64,000 nucleotides of DNA from Carnobacterium maltaromaticum DSM 20342 (GCF_000744945.1 NZ_JQMX01000001.1:1178001-1242000), one strand, 5' to 3'. Shown: positions 47,366 to 56,465, counted from the first letter of the stretch. The notes: generated by a model from the sequence alone, not told the origin. Made by a program: numbers and translations.

Positions 47366-48583
47366 TTAAATATCCATCATTTTTTGTGTTTTTTGTTGGA
47401 GGAATAAAGATACGATAGCTAAACCTAACAAAATAAAAATAGCGATGAATAAACTTGTAATGCCACCTAAATTGGCAACCACTACTGCTCCAAATATCGG
47501 AGCAATCATACGTGCTGCTGTTGCAGTTCCGTTAACCAAACCTTGATACAAACCCGCTTGCCCAACTGGAGCTAATTTATAAGCAATTGTCGGAATTGCT
47601 GGCCAAGCAAACATTTCTCCTAGCGTTAATAAAATCATCCCTAGTAAAAATCCACCATAAGACTCTGCTTGCATCGCGAATAAAAACGAACAGAAGAATA
47701 AGCCAATTCCAATATAAATTTGAAGACTTAATTTCTCTTTAAATCTTGCTACTAAAGGAATAATCAGAACTTGTCCAATTAAAATTAGCGTTCCATTAAT
47801 ACTCCATAAGTTTCCATACTGAGCTGTTGTAACCCCTTTTTGACTAGTCATGTACGTTGAAAGGTTTGATTGCCATTGCACATGAGGCAACTGACAAAAT
47901 AGATATGTTAAGAGTAATAACCCAAATGAAATTAAACCAATTTTAGTTGCTTTCCCTCTAACTGTCCCTTTTTGTTTATGTTTTGTCTCGCTGGTTACCT
48001 TATTTGAGTGCCAATCTATTTTACGGAAATAAACAAAAAAGAATAAAGCATAAATAAGTGCAAAAGCAAACGATCCAGTGTAAACATTACCCAATCCATC
48101 TTTTGCCAAAAAACCAGCTAAAAATGGACCTACAGCTACTCCAATATTTTGGGCAACATAGATCGTATTAAATCCTGTCCGTCCACCACTAGGATGAGTC
48201 AGACCTGCTGCTGTGTATAAACCTGCAAAAACCATTCCCATTGCTACACTAACAGCCCAAATATTATAAATAAAAGCTGGATGCCCATGAAATAAAAACA
48301 AAGAGCCCGTTGTTAAAACTAAAATACCCGTACCAATTGCTAACGAAACATAACCAGAGACTCTATCAAAAATAATCCCACCGATTACACTTCCAATAAT
48401 ACCGATTCCAGAATTAACCAACAAAGCCGTTCCTGCAGCTGTATCGGACATCCCTAAATTTTCTGTCATATAAAGCATATTAAAAGGCCAAATAAAAGAC
48501 AAACCTGTATATAATAAAACCATTCCAATTGCGACAATCCATAGATCACGAGGCAATCTTTCCTTTTTATTCATTTGCATCAT
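47366..48583 (-). CDS. MFS transporter, 12 TM
   Basis: 405 residues, about 12 membrane segments. Motif A is at GGIIFDRVSGYVSLAIG and the first segment is IVAIGMVLLYTGLSFIWPFN. It resembles the YttB/multidrug-efflux type MFS of lactic acid bacteria. Substrate unknown. Start ATG 48583 or the adjacent ATG after AAGGGA. Monocistronic; divergent from mnmL. Confidence 0.82.
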   Translation of the reverse strand: MMQMNKKERLPRDLWIVAIGMVLLYTGLSFIWPFNMLYMTENLGMSDTAAGTALLVNSGIGIIGSVIGGIIFDRVSGYVSLAIGTGILVLTTGSLFLFHGHPAFIYNIWAVSVAMGMVFAGLYTAAGLTHPSGGRTGFNTIYVAQNIGVAVGPFLAGFLAKDGLGNVYTGSFAFALIYALFFFVYFRKIDWHSNKVTSETKHKQKGTVRGKATKIGLISFGLLLLTYLFCQLPHVQWQSNLSTYMTSQKGVTTAQYGNLWSINGTLILIGQVLIIPLVARFKEKLSLQIYIGIGLFFCSFLFAMQAESYGGFLLGMILLTLGEMFAWPAIPTIAYKLAPVGQAGLYQGLVNGTATAARMIAPIFGAVVVANLGGITSLFIAIFILLGLAIVSLFLQQKTQKMMDI

Positions 48584-48739
48584 GTCCCTTCTACATTAAA
48601 TAAAATTAACCAACCCTAACAGTTTACACTATTGTTTGGGTTATGCAAAATAGATTTTTAGCATTCCATCCTTTTTCACCTTATTTTTTCATCAAAATTT
48701 ATCTTTTCGTGGTAAACTATTATATGAGGTGAAAATAAA

Positions 48740-49696
48740 ATGAACCAATTTAAATTTACAAACGATCCAAATAAACGTTACCATACTTGGAATTATGCTT
48801 TACGGGAACAATTTGGCGAAAAAGTTTTCAAAGTTCCTTTAGATGGTGGTTTTGACTGTCCAAATCGAGACGGTACTGTTGCTCACGGTGGCTGTACATT
48901 TTGTAGCGTTTCGGGTTCTGGTGATTTTGCTGGAGACCGAATCGATCCCTTGCCCATTCAATTTCAAAAAGAAGTTCAAATGATGCATAACAAATGGCCC
49001 AATGTCACAAAATACATTGCTTACTTCCAAAACTTTACAAATACACATGCACCAGTTGCCGAGTTACGGCACAAATTTGAACAAGTAGTCAATGAAAAAG
49101 GCGTTGTTGGAATTCAAATTGCCACTAGACCTGACTGTCTACCAGACGATGTTGTAGATTACTTAGCTGAATTAAATCAACGTTACTATCTTTGGGTTGA
49201 GTTGGGGCTACAAACGATTCATGAAAAAACTAGTCAACTTATTAATCGAGCTCATGACTATCAAACGTATTTAGATGGAGTTGAAAAATTAAGGAAACAC
49301 AACATTAATGTTTGTACCCACCTAATTAATGGTTTACCCGGCGAAACGACTGAAATGATGCTAGAGAGTAATAAGCGTATGATTTTAGACTCTGATATCC
49401 AAGGCGTTAAACTGCATTTATTGCACCTAATGCGTAACACAAAAATGGTTCGTGATTATCATGAAGGTCGACTGGAATTTATGGATATGGAAACCTATGT
49501 CAATCTAATTTGTGACCAAGTTGAACAAATTCCACCTGAAATTATCATTCATCGATTGACTGGGGACGCCCCACGAGATACAATTATCGGCCCACTTTGG
49601 AGTTTAAAGAAATGGGAAGTATTAAATGCAATTGATCGAGAACTAAAACAACGAAATACATTCCAAGGATCAAAAAATATTCGTTTACATGGCTAG
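48740..49696 (+). CDS. mnmL: Radical SAM protein MnmL (YtqA, TIGR01212 family)
   Basis: 318 residues. The Fe-S cluster region FDCPNRDGTVAHGGCTFCSVSG near residue 35 has the three cysteines of the TIGR01212 radical SAM group, and GIQIATRPDCLPDDV and VELGLQTIHEKT follow. B. subtilis YtqA has been assigned as MnmL, which acts on cmnm5U34 to give nm5U34 in tRNA. This fits the next gene, mnmM, about 130 bases downstream, which completes mnm5(s2)U34. Start ATG after GAGGTGA. Confidence 0.85.
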   Translation: MNQFKFTNDPNKRYHTWNYALREQFGEKVFKVPLDGGFDCPNRDGTVAHGGCTFCSVSGSGDFAGDRIDPLPIQFQKEVQMMHNKWPNVTKYIAYFQNFTNTHAPVAELRHKFEQVVNEKGVVGIQIATRPDCLPDDVVDYLAELNQRYYLWVELGLQTIHEKTSQLINRAHDYQTYLDGVEKLRKHNINVCTHLINGLPGETTEMMLESNKRMILDSDIQGVKLHLLHLMRNTKMVRDYHEGRLEFMDMETYVNLICDQVEQIPPEIIIHRLTGDAPRDTIIGPLWSLKKWEVLNAIDRELKQRNTFQGSKNIRLHG

Positions 49697-49697
49697 T

Positions 49698-49813
49698 TCT
49701 TTTGAATCAGTCCTTCGGAAAAAAGATAAATTCCTTAAAAAGTAAAGAGCAACTTTTCTTGGAATTTCCTATTTTTCTGCCAGACCTATGCGGTTCAACA
49801 AACTTTTTATTTA
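49698..49813 (-). repeat. Dispersed repeat, copy R3
   Basis: Minus-strand reading begins TAAATAAAAAGTTTGTTGAACC, split as TAAATAAAAAG and TTTGTTGAACC, then GGTCTGGCAGAAAAATAGG, a different central hairpin (about 49730-49770), and ends TCCGAAGGACTGATTCAAAAG. The gene-proximal end stops at 49813, directly on the AGGAGG of mnmM. Confidence 0.75.
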
Positions 49814-49825
49814 GGAGGTCATCAC

Positions 49826-50389
49826 ATGTTAGAACGTGCTATGCACTATAGTCATACACTTTTAAAACAAGCCATTACTAATGGTGATTCTGTTATTGAT
49901 GCTACAGTTGGTAATGGTGGGGATACTGTTTTTTTAGCTTCTTTAGTAGGTCCTTTTGGTAAAGTTTTCGGATTTGATATTCAAAAAGAGGCCATCGAAA
50001 CGACTCAGCAAAAACTGTTATTAACTGGTTTAACTGAACAAGTTGAATTATTTCAACAAGGTCATGAAACAATTGACTCTGTTTTGCCTAAAAACAGTCA
50101 AATAGCTGCTGCTATTTTCAATTTAGGGTATTTACCTACAAGTGATAAATCAATCATTACACAAGCTGATACGACCCTTTTAGCAATCGAACACATTTTA
50201 CCACGATTAAGAAAAACAGGCTTAGTTGTTATAGTCGTTTATTATGGTCATGATGGTGGGCTAGCAGAAAAAGATGCGGTTTTAAATTACTGCCAAACAC
50301 TTCCACAAGAAGAATTCAATGTCTTACAATATGGTTTTATTAATCAACGCAACCAGCCCCCTTTTTTACTTGCTATCGAAAAGAAATAA
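49826..50389 (+). CDS. mnmM: tRNA mnm5(s2)U34 methyltransferase MnmM (YtqB)
   Basis: 187 residues, a Rossmann methyltransferase with DATVGNGGDTVFLASLVG (SAM motif I) near 23 and FGFDIQKEAI after it, and FNLGYLPTSDKS near 95. It matches B. subtilis YtqB, shown to methylate nm5(s2)U34 in tRNA as MnmM. Pairing with mnmL supports the assignment. Start ATG after AGGAGGTC, whose upstream bases are the end of a repeat element. Confidence 0.85.
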   Translation: MLERAMHYSHTLLKQAITNGDSVIDATVGNGGDTVFLASLVGPFGKVFGFDIQKEAIETTQQKLLLTGLTEQVELFQQGHETIDSVLPKNSQIAAAIFNLGYLPTSDKSIITQADTTLLAIEHILPRLRKTGLVVIVVYYGHDGGLAEKDAVLNYCQTLPQEEFNVLQYGFINQRNQPPFLLAIEKK

Positions 50390-50434
50390 AAAGAACCACA
50401 CTAGCTAAAAATGCTAGTTGTGGTTCTTTTTTTT
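50388..50434. terminator. Bidirectional terminator between mnmM and the MFS gene
   Basis: AAAAAGAACCACA-CTAGC pairs with GCTAG-TTGTGGTTCTTTTT around a 7-base loop. Confidence 0.9.
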
Positions 50435-51917
50435 AAACACTAATTTTTGGCGCATTCTTTTTATCAAACTGATTGATTACAAAAGCTAAAACAACCACAA
50501 CTAATGCTAAAATAAAGACACTGTGCAACCCATCATACAAAATTTCACGTAATGGTTGAACAATTTTAGGATCTAAATCAACAGCCGTCAGTGGATTAAT
50601 TAACTTATTCATCATTTTTTCGTTAACCCCATCTACTGTCTGAGCAGCAATATGTTTTGCAATCGAACTATTTAAAACAATTCCATAAACAGAAACCATC
50701 ACTGTTTGTCCCAAAATTCTAAATAGTGTATTTGAAGACGTTGCAACACCAATTTGATCTTGTGGAACAACACTTTGAGCTGTTACAGTCGTCGTTGTAA
50801 TCGTGATTCCCATTCCAATACCAATAATCGCTGTTACCAATAAGAAAAAGGCAAATGGTGTTGTCATTGGAGCTAAAACCATCATCAGACCACTAATTCC
50901 AACAATCACTAAACTACTAGATAAAATCGACTTAACTGGATGTTTTAAAATGACTCGACCAGCTATAAATGAACCAATAATCCAAGTTAAAGACATTGGC
51001 GTTATTGCAAATCCACCCATTGCTGCCTTCATTCCCAATAGACCTTGCATCCACATCGGAATGTACACATCAATCCCAATTAAAAATCCACTGACTAAAG
51101 CAGCGACAATATTCTGAATCACAAAAGTTCGATTATTAAACAAACTCAACGGAATAATCGGGTCAATTGCTCGTTTTTCAGCAAAAATAAACAAGGCAAA
51201 CATTCCAACCGCTAACGCGAAAACACCAGCCATTGATGCTGAAAATTCTCCCGTATCACCAACAATTTGGAAACCATAAAGTAAAAATAATAAAGCTGCC
51301 ATTAAAGAAAAACAGCCTAAAAAGTCAATTGGTTTTTTCTCAAAACTAAAATCTTCATGTAAAAATAAAGCAATTAAAATAATGGTGATAATTCCAACTG
51401 GAACATTAATGTAAAAGATCCAATGCCAACTTAATTGATCAACAATGAAACCACCCAATAAAGGTCCAAAAATCCCAGCAATTCCCCATGCAGCTCCGTT
51501 CATTCCCATTACTTTAGCACGCTTTTCATAGGGATAAATATCCGCAATAATTGTAAATGATACAGGCATAATCGCTCCTGCGCCAATACCTTGAATAGCT
51601 CTAAATAGAATTAATTGATCCATTGTTTGAGCTAATCCACATAATGATGAACCGATAACAAAAATAATTGCTCCTATAATAAAGATCGGTTTACGCCCAA
51701 TCATATCAGATAATTTACCATATACTGGCGTCATCATTGCGTTCGTTAATAAATAAATTGAAAATACCCAATTCATGATGGCCATACCTTCTAAACTACC
51801 AACAATTGTTGGCATTGCTGTTGATACTATCGTTCCTTCCACAGCTGTCATAAATGTTCCTACAAAAATCGCAATTGTAACTAGTAGGACATTTGTTTGT
51901 TTTTTCTTTGTCTCCAT
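50433..51917 (-). CDS. MFS exporter, DHA2 (EmrB/QacA/LmrB) family
   Basis: 494 residues, 14 membrane segments. GTFMTAVEGTIVSTAMPTIVG (segment 1), VYGKLSDMIGRKPIFI (motif A) and GMNGAAWGIAGIFGPLLGGF (antiporter motif C) are present. It is a proton-driven multidrug exporter by family, and a second DHA2 gene lies at 21495. Start ATG after GAGGG. Confidence 0.88.
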   Translation of the reverse strand: METKKKQTNVLLVTIAIFVGTFMTAVEGTIVSTAMPTIVGSLEGMAIMNWVFSIYLLTNAMMTPVYGKLSDMIGRKPIFIIGAIIFVIGSSLCGLAQTMDQLILFRAIQGIGAGAIMPVSFTIIADIYPYEKRAKVMGMNGAAWGIAGIFGPLLGGFIVDQLSWHWIFYINVPVGIITIILIALFLHEDFSFEKKPIDFLGCFSLMAALLFLLYGFQIVGDTGEFSASMAGVFALAVGMFALFIFAEKRAIDPIIPLSLFNNRTFVIQNIVAALVSGFLIGIDVYIPMWMQGLLGMKAAMGGFAITPMSLTWIIGSFIAGRVILKHPVKSILSSSLVIVGISGLMMVLAPMTTPFAFFLLVTAIIGIGMGITITTTTVTAQSVVPQDQIGVATSSNTLFRILGQTVMVSVYGIVLNSSIAKHIAAQTVDGVNEKMMNKLINPLTAVDLDPKIVQPLREILYDGLHSVFILALVVVVLAFVINQFDKKNAPKISV

Positions 51918-52046
51918 TTCAAACCCTCTTTCTATTTAGTAACAGTTGAATCTAGTCTAAGTAATTTTCAAAAGCTGTTTAATTATACAGCTAATTTGAG
52001 GTTTCTGATGTTTTAGCTCGTTTAGTCTACTTAGTTAAAAATCTAT

Positions 52047-52090
52047 TTTAAAAACGATCTTTATCAGGAATTCGCCTGATAAAGACCGCC
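52047..52090 (-). terminator. Terminator of metK
   Basis: GGTCTTTATCAGG pairs with CCTGATAAAGATC around a GCGAATT-type loop, followed by TTTTT on the minus strand. Confidence 0.88.
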
Positions 52091-52105
52091 TCTTAAATAC
52101 TTTAT

Positions 52106-53296
52106 TTATTTTCCAATACTTGCCTTAAGAGCTTCAACTTTATCTGTTGCTTCCCAAGTTAAATCTATATCTGTACGACCAAAATGTCCATATGCAGCTG
52201 TTTGCTGATAAATAGGTCTTTGTAAGTCTAACATTTTAATAATTCCGGCAGGACGTAAATCAAAATTAGCTCGAACAGCTTTAATTAATTCACTTTCACT
52301 AACCGTTCCAGTACCAAAAGTGTCTATAGCTATTGACACAGGCTGAGCAACTCCAATAGCATAAGCTAATTGAACTTCGCATTTTGTAGCAAATCCAGCT
52401 GCAACAATATTCTTAGCAATATAACGAGCTGCGTAACTTGCAGAACGATCAACTTTGGTTGGATCTTTACCAGAAAAAGCACCACCACCATGACGTGCAT
52501 AGCCACCATAGGTATCCACGATAATCTTACGACCAGTTAAACCTGAATCGCCTTGTGGTCCTCCAATAACAAATCGCCCAGTTGGGTTAATAAAATATTT
52601 TGTTTCAGCATCTAATAATTCACTAGGAATCACTTCATTAATGACCAAATCCAATATATCTTTTTTTAATTCTGATATTTCTGTATCTGGGTGATGTTGT
52701 GTGCTAATAACAATTGTATCCACACGGAAAGGTTTCCCTAACTCATCGTATTCAACTGTAACTTGAGCTTTCGCATCAGGACGTAGATAACTAACTAACC
52801 CTGTTTTTCTCACAGTGGCTAAACGTTTTGTCAGTCTATGGCTAAGTGCAATTGGAAGAGGCATTAACTCAGGGGTTTCATCGATAGCAAAGCCAAACAT
52901 TAAGCCTTGATCTCCAGCACCAATCTGATTTAATTTATCTTCTTCGTCGGCCTTAAACTCAACTGAATCGTCTACACCTTGCGCAATATCACTTGATTGT
53001 TCATCAATTGCAACCATTACAGCACAAGTATCTGCATCAAATCCATACTTTGCACGGGTATACCCAATTCCTCGAATTGTGTTACGTACAACCTTTTGAA
53101 TATCAACATAGGTTGATGTTGATATCTCCCCAACTACCAATACTAAACCTGTTGTAACAGTTGTTTCACAGGCAACACGGGCATCTGGGTCTTTCGCTAA
53201 AATTGCATCCAAAATACCATCACTGATTTGATCAGCAATTTTATCTGGATGACCTTCTGAAACAGATTCAGAAGTAAAAAGTCTTCTTTCCATCAT
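52106..53296 (-). CDS. metK: S-adenosylmethionine synthetase
   Basis: 396 residues. [23 protein letters not shown] at the N-terminus, [12 protein letters not shown] near 120 and [17 protein letters not shown] near 265 are the ATP and methionine sites. It makes SAM from methionine and ATP, so it uses the product of the met operon at 8-16 kb. Start ATG 53296 or 53293; the GGGGGAAG Shine-Dalgarno is part of a SAM riboswitch. Confidence 0.96.
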   Translation of the reverse strand: MMERRLFTSESVSEGHPDKIADQISDGILDAILAKDPDARVACETTVTTGLVLVVGEISTSTYVDIQKVVRNTIRGIGYTRAKYGFDADTCAVMVAIDEQSSDIAQGVDDSVEFKADEEDKLNQIGAGDQGLMFGFAIDETPELMPLPIALSHRLTKRLATVRKTGLVSYLRPDAKAQVTVEYDELGKPFRVDTIVISTQHHPDTEISELKKDILDLVINEVIPSELLDAETKYFINPTGRFVIGGPQGDSGLTGRKIIVDTYGGYARHGGGAFSGKDPTKVDRSASYAARYIAKNIVAAGFATKCEVQLAYAIGVAQPVSIAIDTFGTGTVSESELIKAVRANFDLRPAGIIKMLDLQRPIYQQTAAYGHFGRTDIDLTWEATDKVEALKASIGK

Positions 53297-53302
53297 CTAT
53301 CA

Positions 53303-53380
53303 TCTTCCCCCTTTATCATTTCGGTTACAAGGCGCCTCCGTAATTGCTTACGAATCCTTTCGGGAAATCTTTGTAACTTA
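53303..53380 (-). promoter_or_regulatory. SMK box (SAM-III) riboswitch of metK
   Basis: On the minus strand it reads AAGTTACAAAGATTTCCCG, AAAGGATTCGTAAGC, then GGAGGCGCCTTGTAACCG and GAAATGATAAAGGGGGAAG. The GTTACAA and TTGTAAC arms pair to form P1. The TTCCC pairing partner and the GGGGGA Shine-Dalgarno are as in the E. faecalis SMK box, where SAM binding hides the Shine-Dalgarno and blocks translation. A -10 (TATAAT, 53389-53384) lies just upstream. Confidence 0.9.
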
Positions 53381-53441
53381 GTCATTATAACAGATTCCTT
53401 TCCTTTTTTCTCCTTTTTTTAAACTTTCCTACTAAAATTAT

Positions 53442-53486
53442 CTATTTTTCTGCCAGAGCTAAGCAGTTCAACGAGCTTTTATTTTA
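53442..53486 (-). repeat. Dispersed repeat, copy R4 (partial)
   Basis: Minus-strand reading TAAAATAAAAGCTCG then TTGAACTGCTTAGCTCTGGC and AGAAAAATAG: one end and the core start only. The other end is not recognisable. It lies 60 bases before the membrane-protein start codon, in the same orientation to the gene as R1 and R3. Confidence 0.6.
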
Positions 53487-53554
53487 TACTGTACTTTTTC
53501 TCTTTTTTTGGTAAGATAGGTTAGAGTATTAAATGTGATTCAGGAGGTTTTTAT

Positions 53555-54349
53555 TTGTTTCAATCTATCAAAAATAATTTATTCTATCATCCACTATTTT
53601 TAATTTTCATTAATCCGATCTCTGCTATTTTATTTGGGACATTGTACGCCTTACAGTTTACAAAAATTCACTGGCTAAATTTCTTTTTCTTTTATCTTTT
53701 TATTTTGGCCACACAGTTTATTGAAACTATTTTAAGCAACTATGTAAAAAAACAACAGCCTATTCGCTTGTTTCCTTTAATTTTATTTGAACTTTTAGCA
53801 ATTATTCTTAGTATTTATTTTATTTTCCAACTAAATTACCTAGTCTTCTTGCTTATGATTGTTTATCTTTTTGCCATTCATTTTCAGTTTTTCCCTTATA
53901 ATTTGACTGAGACGCTCTATGGTCTGATTCTAAATAGTTTCTTTAAAGGTGGGATAATAACTTATCTAAGCTACTTTATTCAAGCTAAATTTATTAGTCA
54001 AAATCTATATTACTGGAGTATTTCACTGATATTATTAGCTTTACTTGTTTCATTTACTAAGGATGTCGTCCTTTCTAATAAAACACCAGAAGTAAATAAA
54101 CAAAATCATTTAATTTTTATAGCGATTCTTACTCTCCTCTATTTATCTAATCTAGTTATATTCTTTATTTTCAAAACAACCTATCCTTATTTATGGCTAC
54201 AACTTTTAACCTTACCTATCGCACTTCGTTTGATTGTTATTATGAAACCAAATCGTGCTAAATATTCTACTAGTATTAAATTCAAAACATTATTGCTGTT
54301 TCAACTTACCTATATTCTGATTGCTAGCTTGACCATATTATTAAAATAA
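53555..54349 (+). CDS. Membrane protein, possibly a divergent UbiA-like fold
   Basis: 264 residues with eight or nine membrane segments, very rich in Phe, Leu and Ile. Start is TTG at 53555, eight bases after AGGAGG. The layout of an early loop (QFIETILSNYVKKQQ) and a later loop starting FTKDVVLSNKTPE recalls the two Asp-rich loops of MenA/UbiA prenyltransferases, but the NDxxDxxxD residues are missing, so either it is a degenerate relative or the likeness is chance. It has no operon partners. Function unknown. Confidence 0.55.
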   Translation: MFQSIKNNLFYHPLFLIFINPISAILFGTLYALQFTKIHWLNFFFFYLFILATQFIETILSNYVKKQQPIRLFPLILFELLAIILSIYFIFQLNYLVFLLMIVYLFAIHFQFFPYNLTETLYGLILNSFFKGGIITYLSYFIQAKFISQNLYYWSISLILLALLVSFTKDVVLSNKTPEVNKQNHLIFIAILTLLYLSNLVIFFIFKTTYPYLWLQLLTLPIALRLIVIMKPNRAKYSTSIKFKTLLLFQLTYILIASLTILLK

Positions 54350-54361
54350 AAAATAGAGTTT

Positions 54362-54408
54362 AGTTCCTTCATCTTCCTTAAAGAAGACGAAGGAACTAGC
54401 TCTTTTAT
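54362..54408 (+). terminator. Terminator of the membrane-protein gene
   Basis: TAGTTCCTTCATCTTC pairs with GAAGACGAAGGAACTA (one mismatch), followed by a T-rich tract. Confidence 0.8.
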
Positions 54409-54411
54409 TTT

Positions 54412-54449
54412 GTACAAAAAAAAGAACTTTCAATTGAAAGTTCTTTTTA
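54412..54449 (-). terminator. Terminator of the rRNA-tRNA operon
   Basis: AAAAAGAACTTTCAA pairs with TTGAAAGTTCTTTTT, followed by more T on the minus strand, directly after the last tRNA. Confidence 0.88.
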
Positions 54450-54521
54450 TGACCCGTACGGGAATCGAACCCGTGATACCGCCGTGAAAGGGCGGTGTCT
54501 TAACCGCTTGACCAACGGGCC
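54450..54521 (-). tRNA. tRNA-Glu (TTC), block copy 1
   Basis: Cloverleaf with anticodon loop CTTTCAC; acceptor GGCCCGT/ACGGGTC, A73. Last tRNA of the operon; CCA is not encoded. Confidence 0.95.
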
Positions 54522-54536
54522 TTAATATAAAAGATA

Positions 54537-54624
54537 CGGAGAAGGAGGGATTCGAACCCTCGCACCGCTTACGCGGCCTATACCCTTAGCAGGGGCACCT
54601 CTTGAGCCACTTGAGTACTTCCCC
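54537..54624 (-). tRNA. tRNA-Ser (GCT), block copy 1
   Basis: Class II tRNA with long variable arm, anticodon loop CTGCTAA, acceptor GGGGAAG/CTTCTCC, G73. Differs from copy 2 at a few positions in the variable arm and D region. Confidence 0.95.
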
Positions 54625-54643
54625 AAATCCAATAATTTTATAA

Positions 54644-54717
<74 letters not shown>

Positions 54718-54725
54718 AAAAAAAA

Positions 54726-54796
54726 AGCGGGTGACGAGAATCGAACTCGCGACAACAGCTTGGAAGGCTGTGGTTTTACCACTAAACTACACCCGC
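54726..54796 (-). tRNA. tRNA-Gly (TCC), block copy 1
   Basis: Anticodon loop CTTCCAA; acceptor GCGGGTG/CACCCGC, U73. Here it adjoins tRNA-Asp directly, with no tRNA-Phe between. Confidence 0.95.
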
Positions 54797-54824
54797 AGTA
54801 GTTTATAAAATATAAAATTTAAAA

Positions 54825-54898
54825 CGGTCTGGACGGGACTCGAACCCGCGACCTCCTGCGTGACAGGCAGGCATTCTAACCAGCTGAACTACCAAACC
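54825..54898 (-). tRNA. tRNA-Asp (GTC), block copy 1
   Basis: Anticodon loop CTGTCAC; acceptor GGTTTGG/CCAGACC with a G-U pair, G73. Confidence 0.95.
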
Positions 54899-54950
54899 AA
54901 ATTGTTTTTGTGTTACGTCACTTTTCTTTTCAACATAAGTTTTAAAGAAA

Positions 54951-55023
54951 TTGCGGGGACAGGACTTGAACCTGTGACCTTCGGGTTATGAGCCCGACGA
55001 GCTGCCAACTGCTCCACCCCGCG
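54951..55023 (-). tRNA. Initiator tRNA-fMet (CAT), block copy 1
   Basis: CAT anticodon in loop CTCATAA, with the initiator C1-A72 mismatch (CGCGGGG against CCCCGCA) and GGG/CCC anticodon-stem pairs. Confidence 0.95.
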
Positions 55024-55073
55024 ATAATTGTAGCTTTCTTTGCAAGCTACTGAAAGGTATAAATTTAAAACTA

Positions 55074-55163
55074 AGGAGGATAAGGGATTCGAACCCTTGC
55101 ACGGTTTTACCCGCCTGACGGTTTTCAAGACCGTTCCCTTCAGCCGGACTTGGGTAATCCTCC
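55074..55163 (-). tRNA. tRNA-Ser (TGA), block copy 1
   Basis: Class II, anticodon loop CTTGAAA, long variable arm, acceptor GGAGGAT/ATCCTCC fully paired. The discriminator base reads U73, not the usual G73 of tRNA-Ser. Confidence 0.92.
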
Positions 55164-55235
55164 ATAAAAACCAGCTTCTACATTATATAATACAAGTACC
55201 ATTTAATGCAACTATTTTTTTAGATAAATCTAAAA

Positions 55236-55307
55236 TGACCCGTACGGGAATCGAACCCGTGATACCGCCGTGAAAGGGCGGTGTCTTAACCGCTTGACCA
55301 ACGGGCC
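55236..55307 (-). tRNA. tRNA-Glu (TTC), block copy 2
   Basis: Identical to the copy at 54450, including the TAATATAAAAGATAC spacer that follows it. Confidence 0.95.
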
Positions 55308-55322
55308 TTAATATAAAAGATA

Positions 55323-55410
55323 CGGAGAAGGAGGGATTCGAACCCTCGCACCGCTTACGCGATCTATACCCTTAGCAGGGGCACCTCTTGAGCCGCTTGA
55401 GTACTTCCCC
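55323..55410 (-). tRNA. tRNA-Ser (GCT), block copy 2
   Basis: Anticodon loop CTGCTAA; the same gene as copy 1 with small differences near the D region and variable arm. Confidence 0.95.
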
Positions 55411-55432
55411 AAGTAATAATAATTTTTTATAA

Positions 55433-55506
<74 letters not shown>

Positions 55507-55510
55507 AAAA

Positions 55511-55581
55511 AGCGGGTGACGAGAATCGAACTCGCGACAACAGCTTGGAAGGCTGTGGTTTTACCACTAAACTACACCCGC
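55511..55581 (-). tRNA. tRNA-Gly (TCC), block copy 2
   Basis: Identical body to the copy at 54726; followed here by tRNA-Phe. Confidence 0.95.
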
Positions 55582-55590
55582 ATTATAAAA

Positions 55591-55663
55591 TGGCGCAGGA
55601 CAGAATCGAACTGCCGACACATGGAGCTTCAATCCATTGCTCTACCAACTGAGCTACTGAGCC
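55591..55663 (-). tRNA. tRNA-Phe (GAA)
   Basis: Anticodon loop TTGAAGC. Acceptor GGCTCAG against CTGCGCC leaves a U4-C69 mismatch; otherwise canonical, A73. Present only in block copy 2 and the sole tRNA-Phe in the window. Confidence 0.92.
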
Positions 55664-55678
55664 ATAAAAAATTTAAAA

Positions 55679-55752
55679 CGGTCTGGACGGGACTCGAACC
55701 CGCGACCTCCTGCGTGACAGGCAGGCATTCTAACCAGCTGAACTACCAAACC
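55679..55752 (-). tRNA. tRNA-Asp (GTC), block copy 2
   Basis: Identical to the copy at 54825. Confidence 0.95.
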
Positions 55753-55807
55753 AAATTGTTTTTAATGTATTACGTCACTTTTCTTTTCAACATAAGTTTT
55801 AAAGAAA

Positions 55808-55880
55808 TTGCGGGGACAGGACTTGAACCTGTGACCTTCGGGTTATGAGCCCGACGAGCTGCCAACTGCTCCACCCCGCG
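55808..55880 (-). tRNA. Initiator tRNA-fMet (CAT), block copy 2
   Basis: Identical to the copy at 54951, with C1-A72 mismatch. Confidence 0.95.
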
Positions 55881-55930
55881 ATAATTGTAGCTTTCTTTGC
55901 AAGCTACTGAAAGGTATAAATTTAAAACTA

Positions 55931-56020
55931 AGGAGGATAAGGGATTCGAACCCTTGCACGGTTTTACCCGCCTGACGGTTTTCAAGACCGTTCCCTTCAG
56001 CCGGACTTGGGTAATCCTCC
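55931..56020 (-). tRNA. tRNA-Ser (TGA), block copy 2
   Basis: Identical to the copy at 55074, including U73. Confidence 0.92.
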
Positions 56021-56063
56021 GGAATAAATAATCACAAGGCTTTCAATAGAAATAAACTATCTA

Positions 56064-56137
56064 TGGACCTTGTAGGACTCGAACCTACGACCGGACGGTT
56101 ATGAGCCGTCTGCTCTAACCAACTGAGCTAAAGGTCC
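56064..56137 (-). tRNA. tRNA with CAT anticodon, probably tRNA-Ile2 (lysidine)
   Basis: Begins GGACCTTTAGCTCAGTTGG, loop CTCATAA, acceptor fully paired. The sequence resembles the B. subtilis tRNA-Ile(CAT), whose C34 is changed to lysidine by TilS so that it reads AUA. An elongator Met identity is the alternative, but that role fits the next tRNA better. Confidence 0.85.
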
Positions 56138-56163
56138 AATATAAGGCCTTTTTAAAAATATAA

Positions 56164-56237
56164 TAGCGGCGAAGGGGATCGAACCCCCGACCTCCCGGGT
56201 ATGAACCGGACGCTCTAGCCAGCTGAGCTACACCGCC
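56164..56237 (-). tRNA. Elongator tRNA-Met (CAT)
   Basis: Begins GGCGGTGTAGCTCAGCTGG, loop TTCATAC, with G1-U72 and a second G-U pair in the acceptor, A73; matches elongator tRNA-Met of Bacilli. Confidence 0.9.
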
Positions 56238-56268
56238 AAAATAATTAATTGTTTATAAGTCTTCTAAG

Positions 56269-56341
56269 TGGAGCCTAGCGGGATCGAACCGCTGACCTCC
56301 TGCGTGCAAGGCAGGCGCTCTCCCAGCTGAGCTAAGGCCCC
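56269..56341 (-). tRNA. tRNA-Ala (TGC)
   Basis: Anticodon loop CTTGCAC; acceptor GGGGCCT/AGGCTCC with the G3-U70 identity pair of alanine tRNAs. Confidence 0.95.
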
Positions 56342-56356
56342 TTATTAACTTATAAA

Positions 56357-56430
56357 TCGGGAAGACAGGATTCGAACCTGCGACCCCTTGGTCCCAAACC
56401 AAGTGCTCTACCAAGCTGAGCTACTTCCCG
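56357..56430 (-). tRNA. tRNA-Pro (TGG)
   Basis: Anticodon loop TTTGGGA; acceptor CGGGAAG/CTTCCCG, A73. Confidence 0.95.
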
Positions 56431-56465
56431 TTTAAAAACTATGCTTTATAATCTTACTAAAGCTA

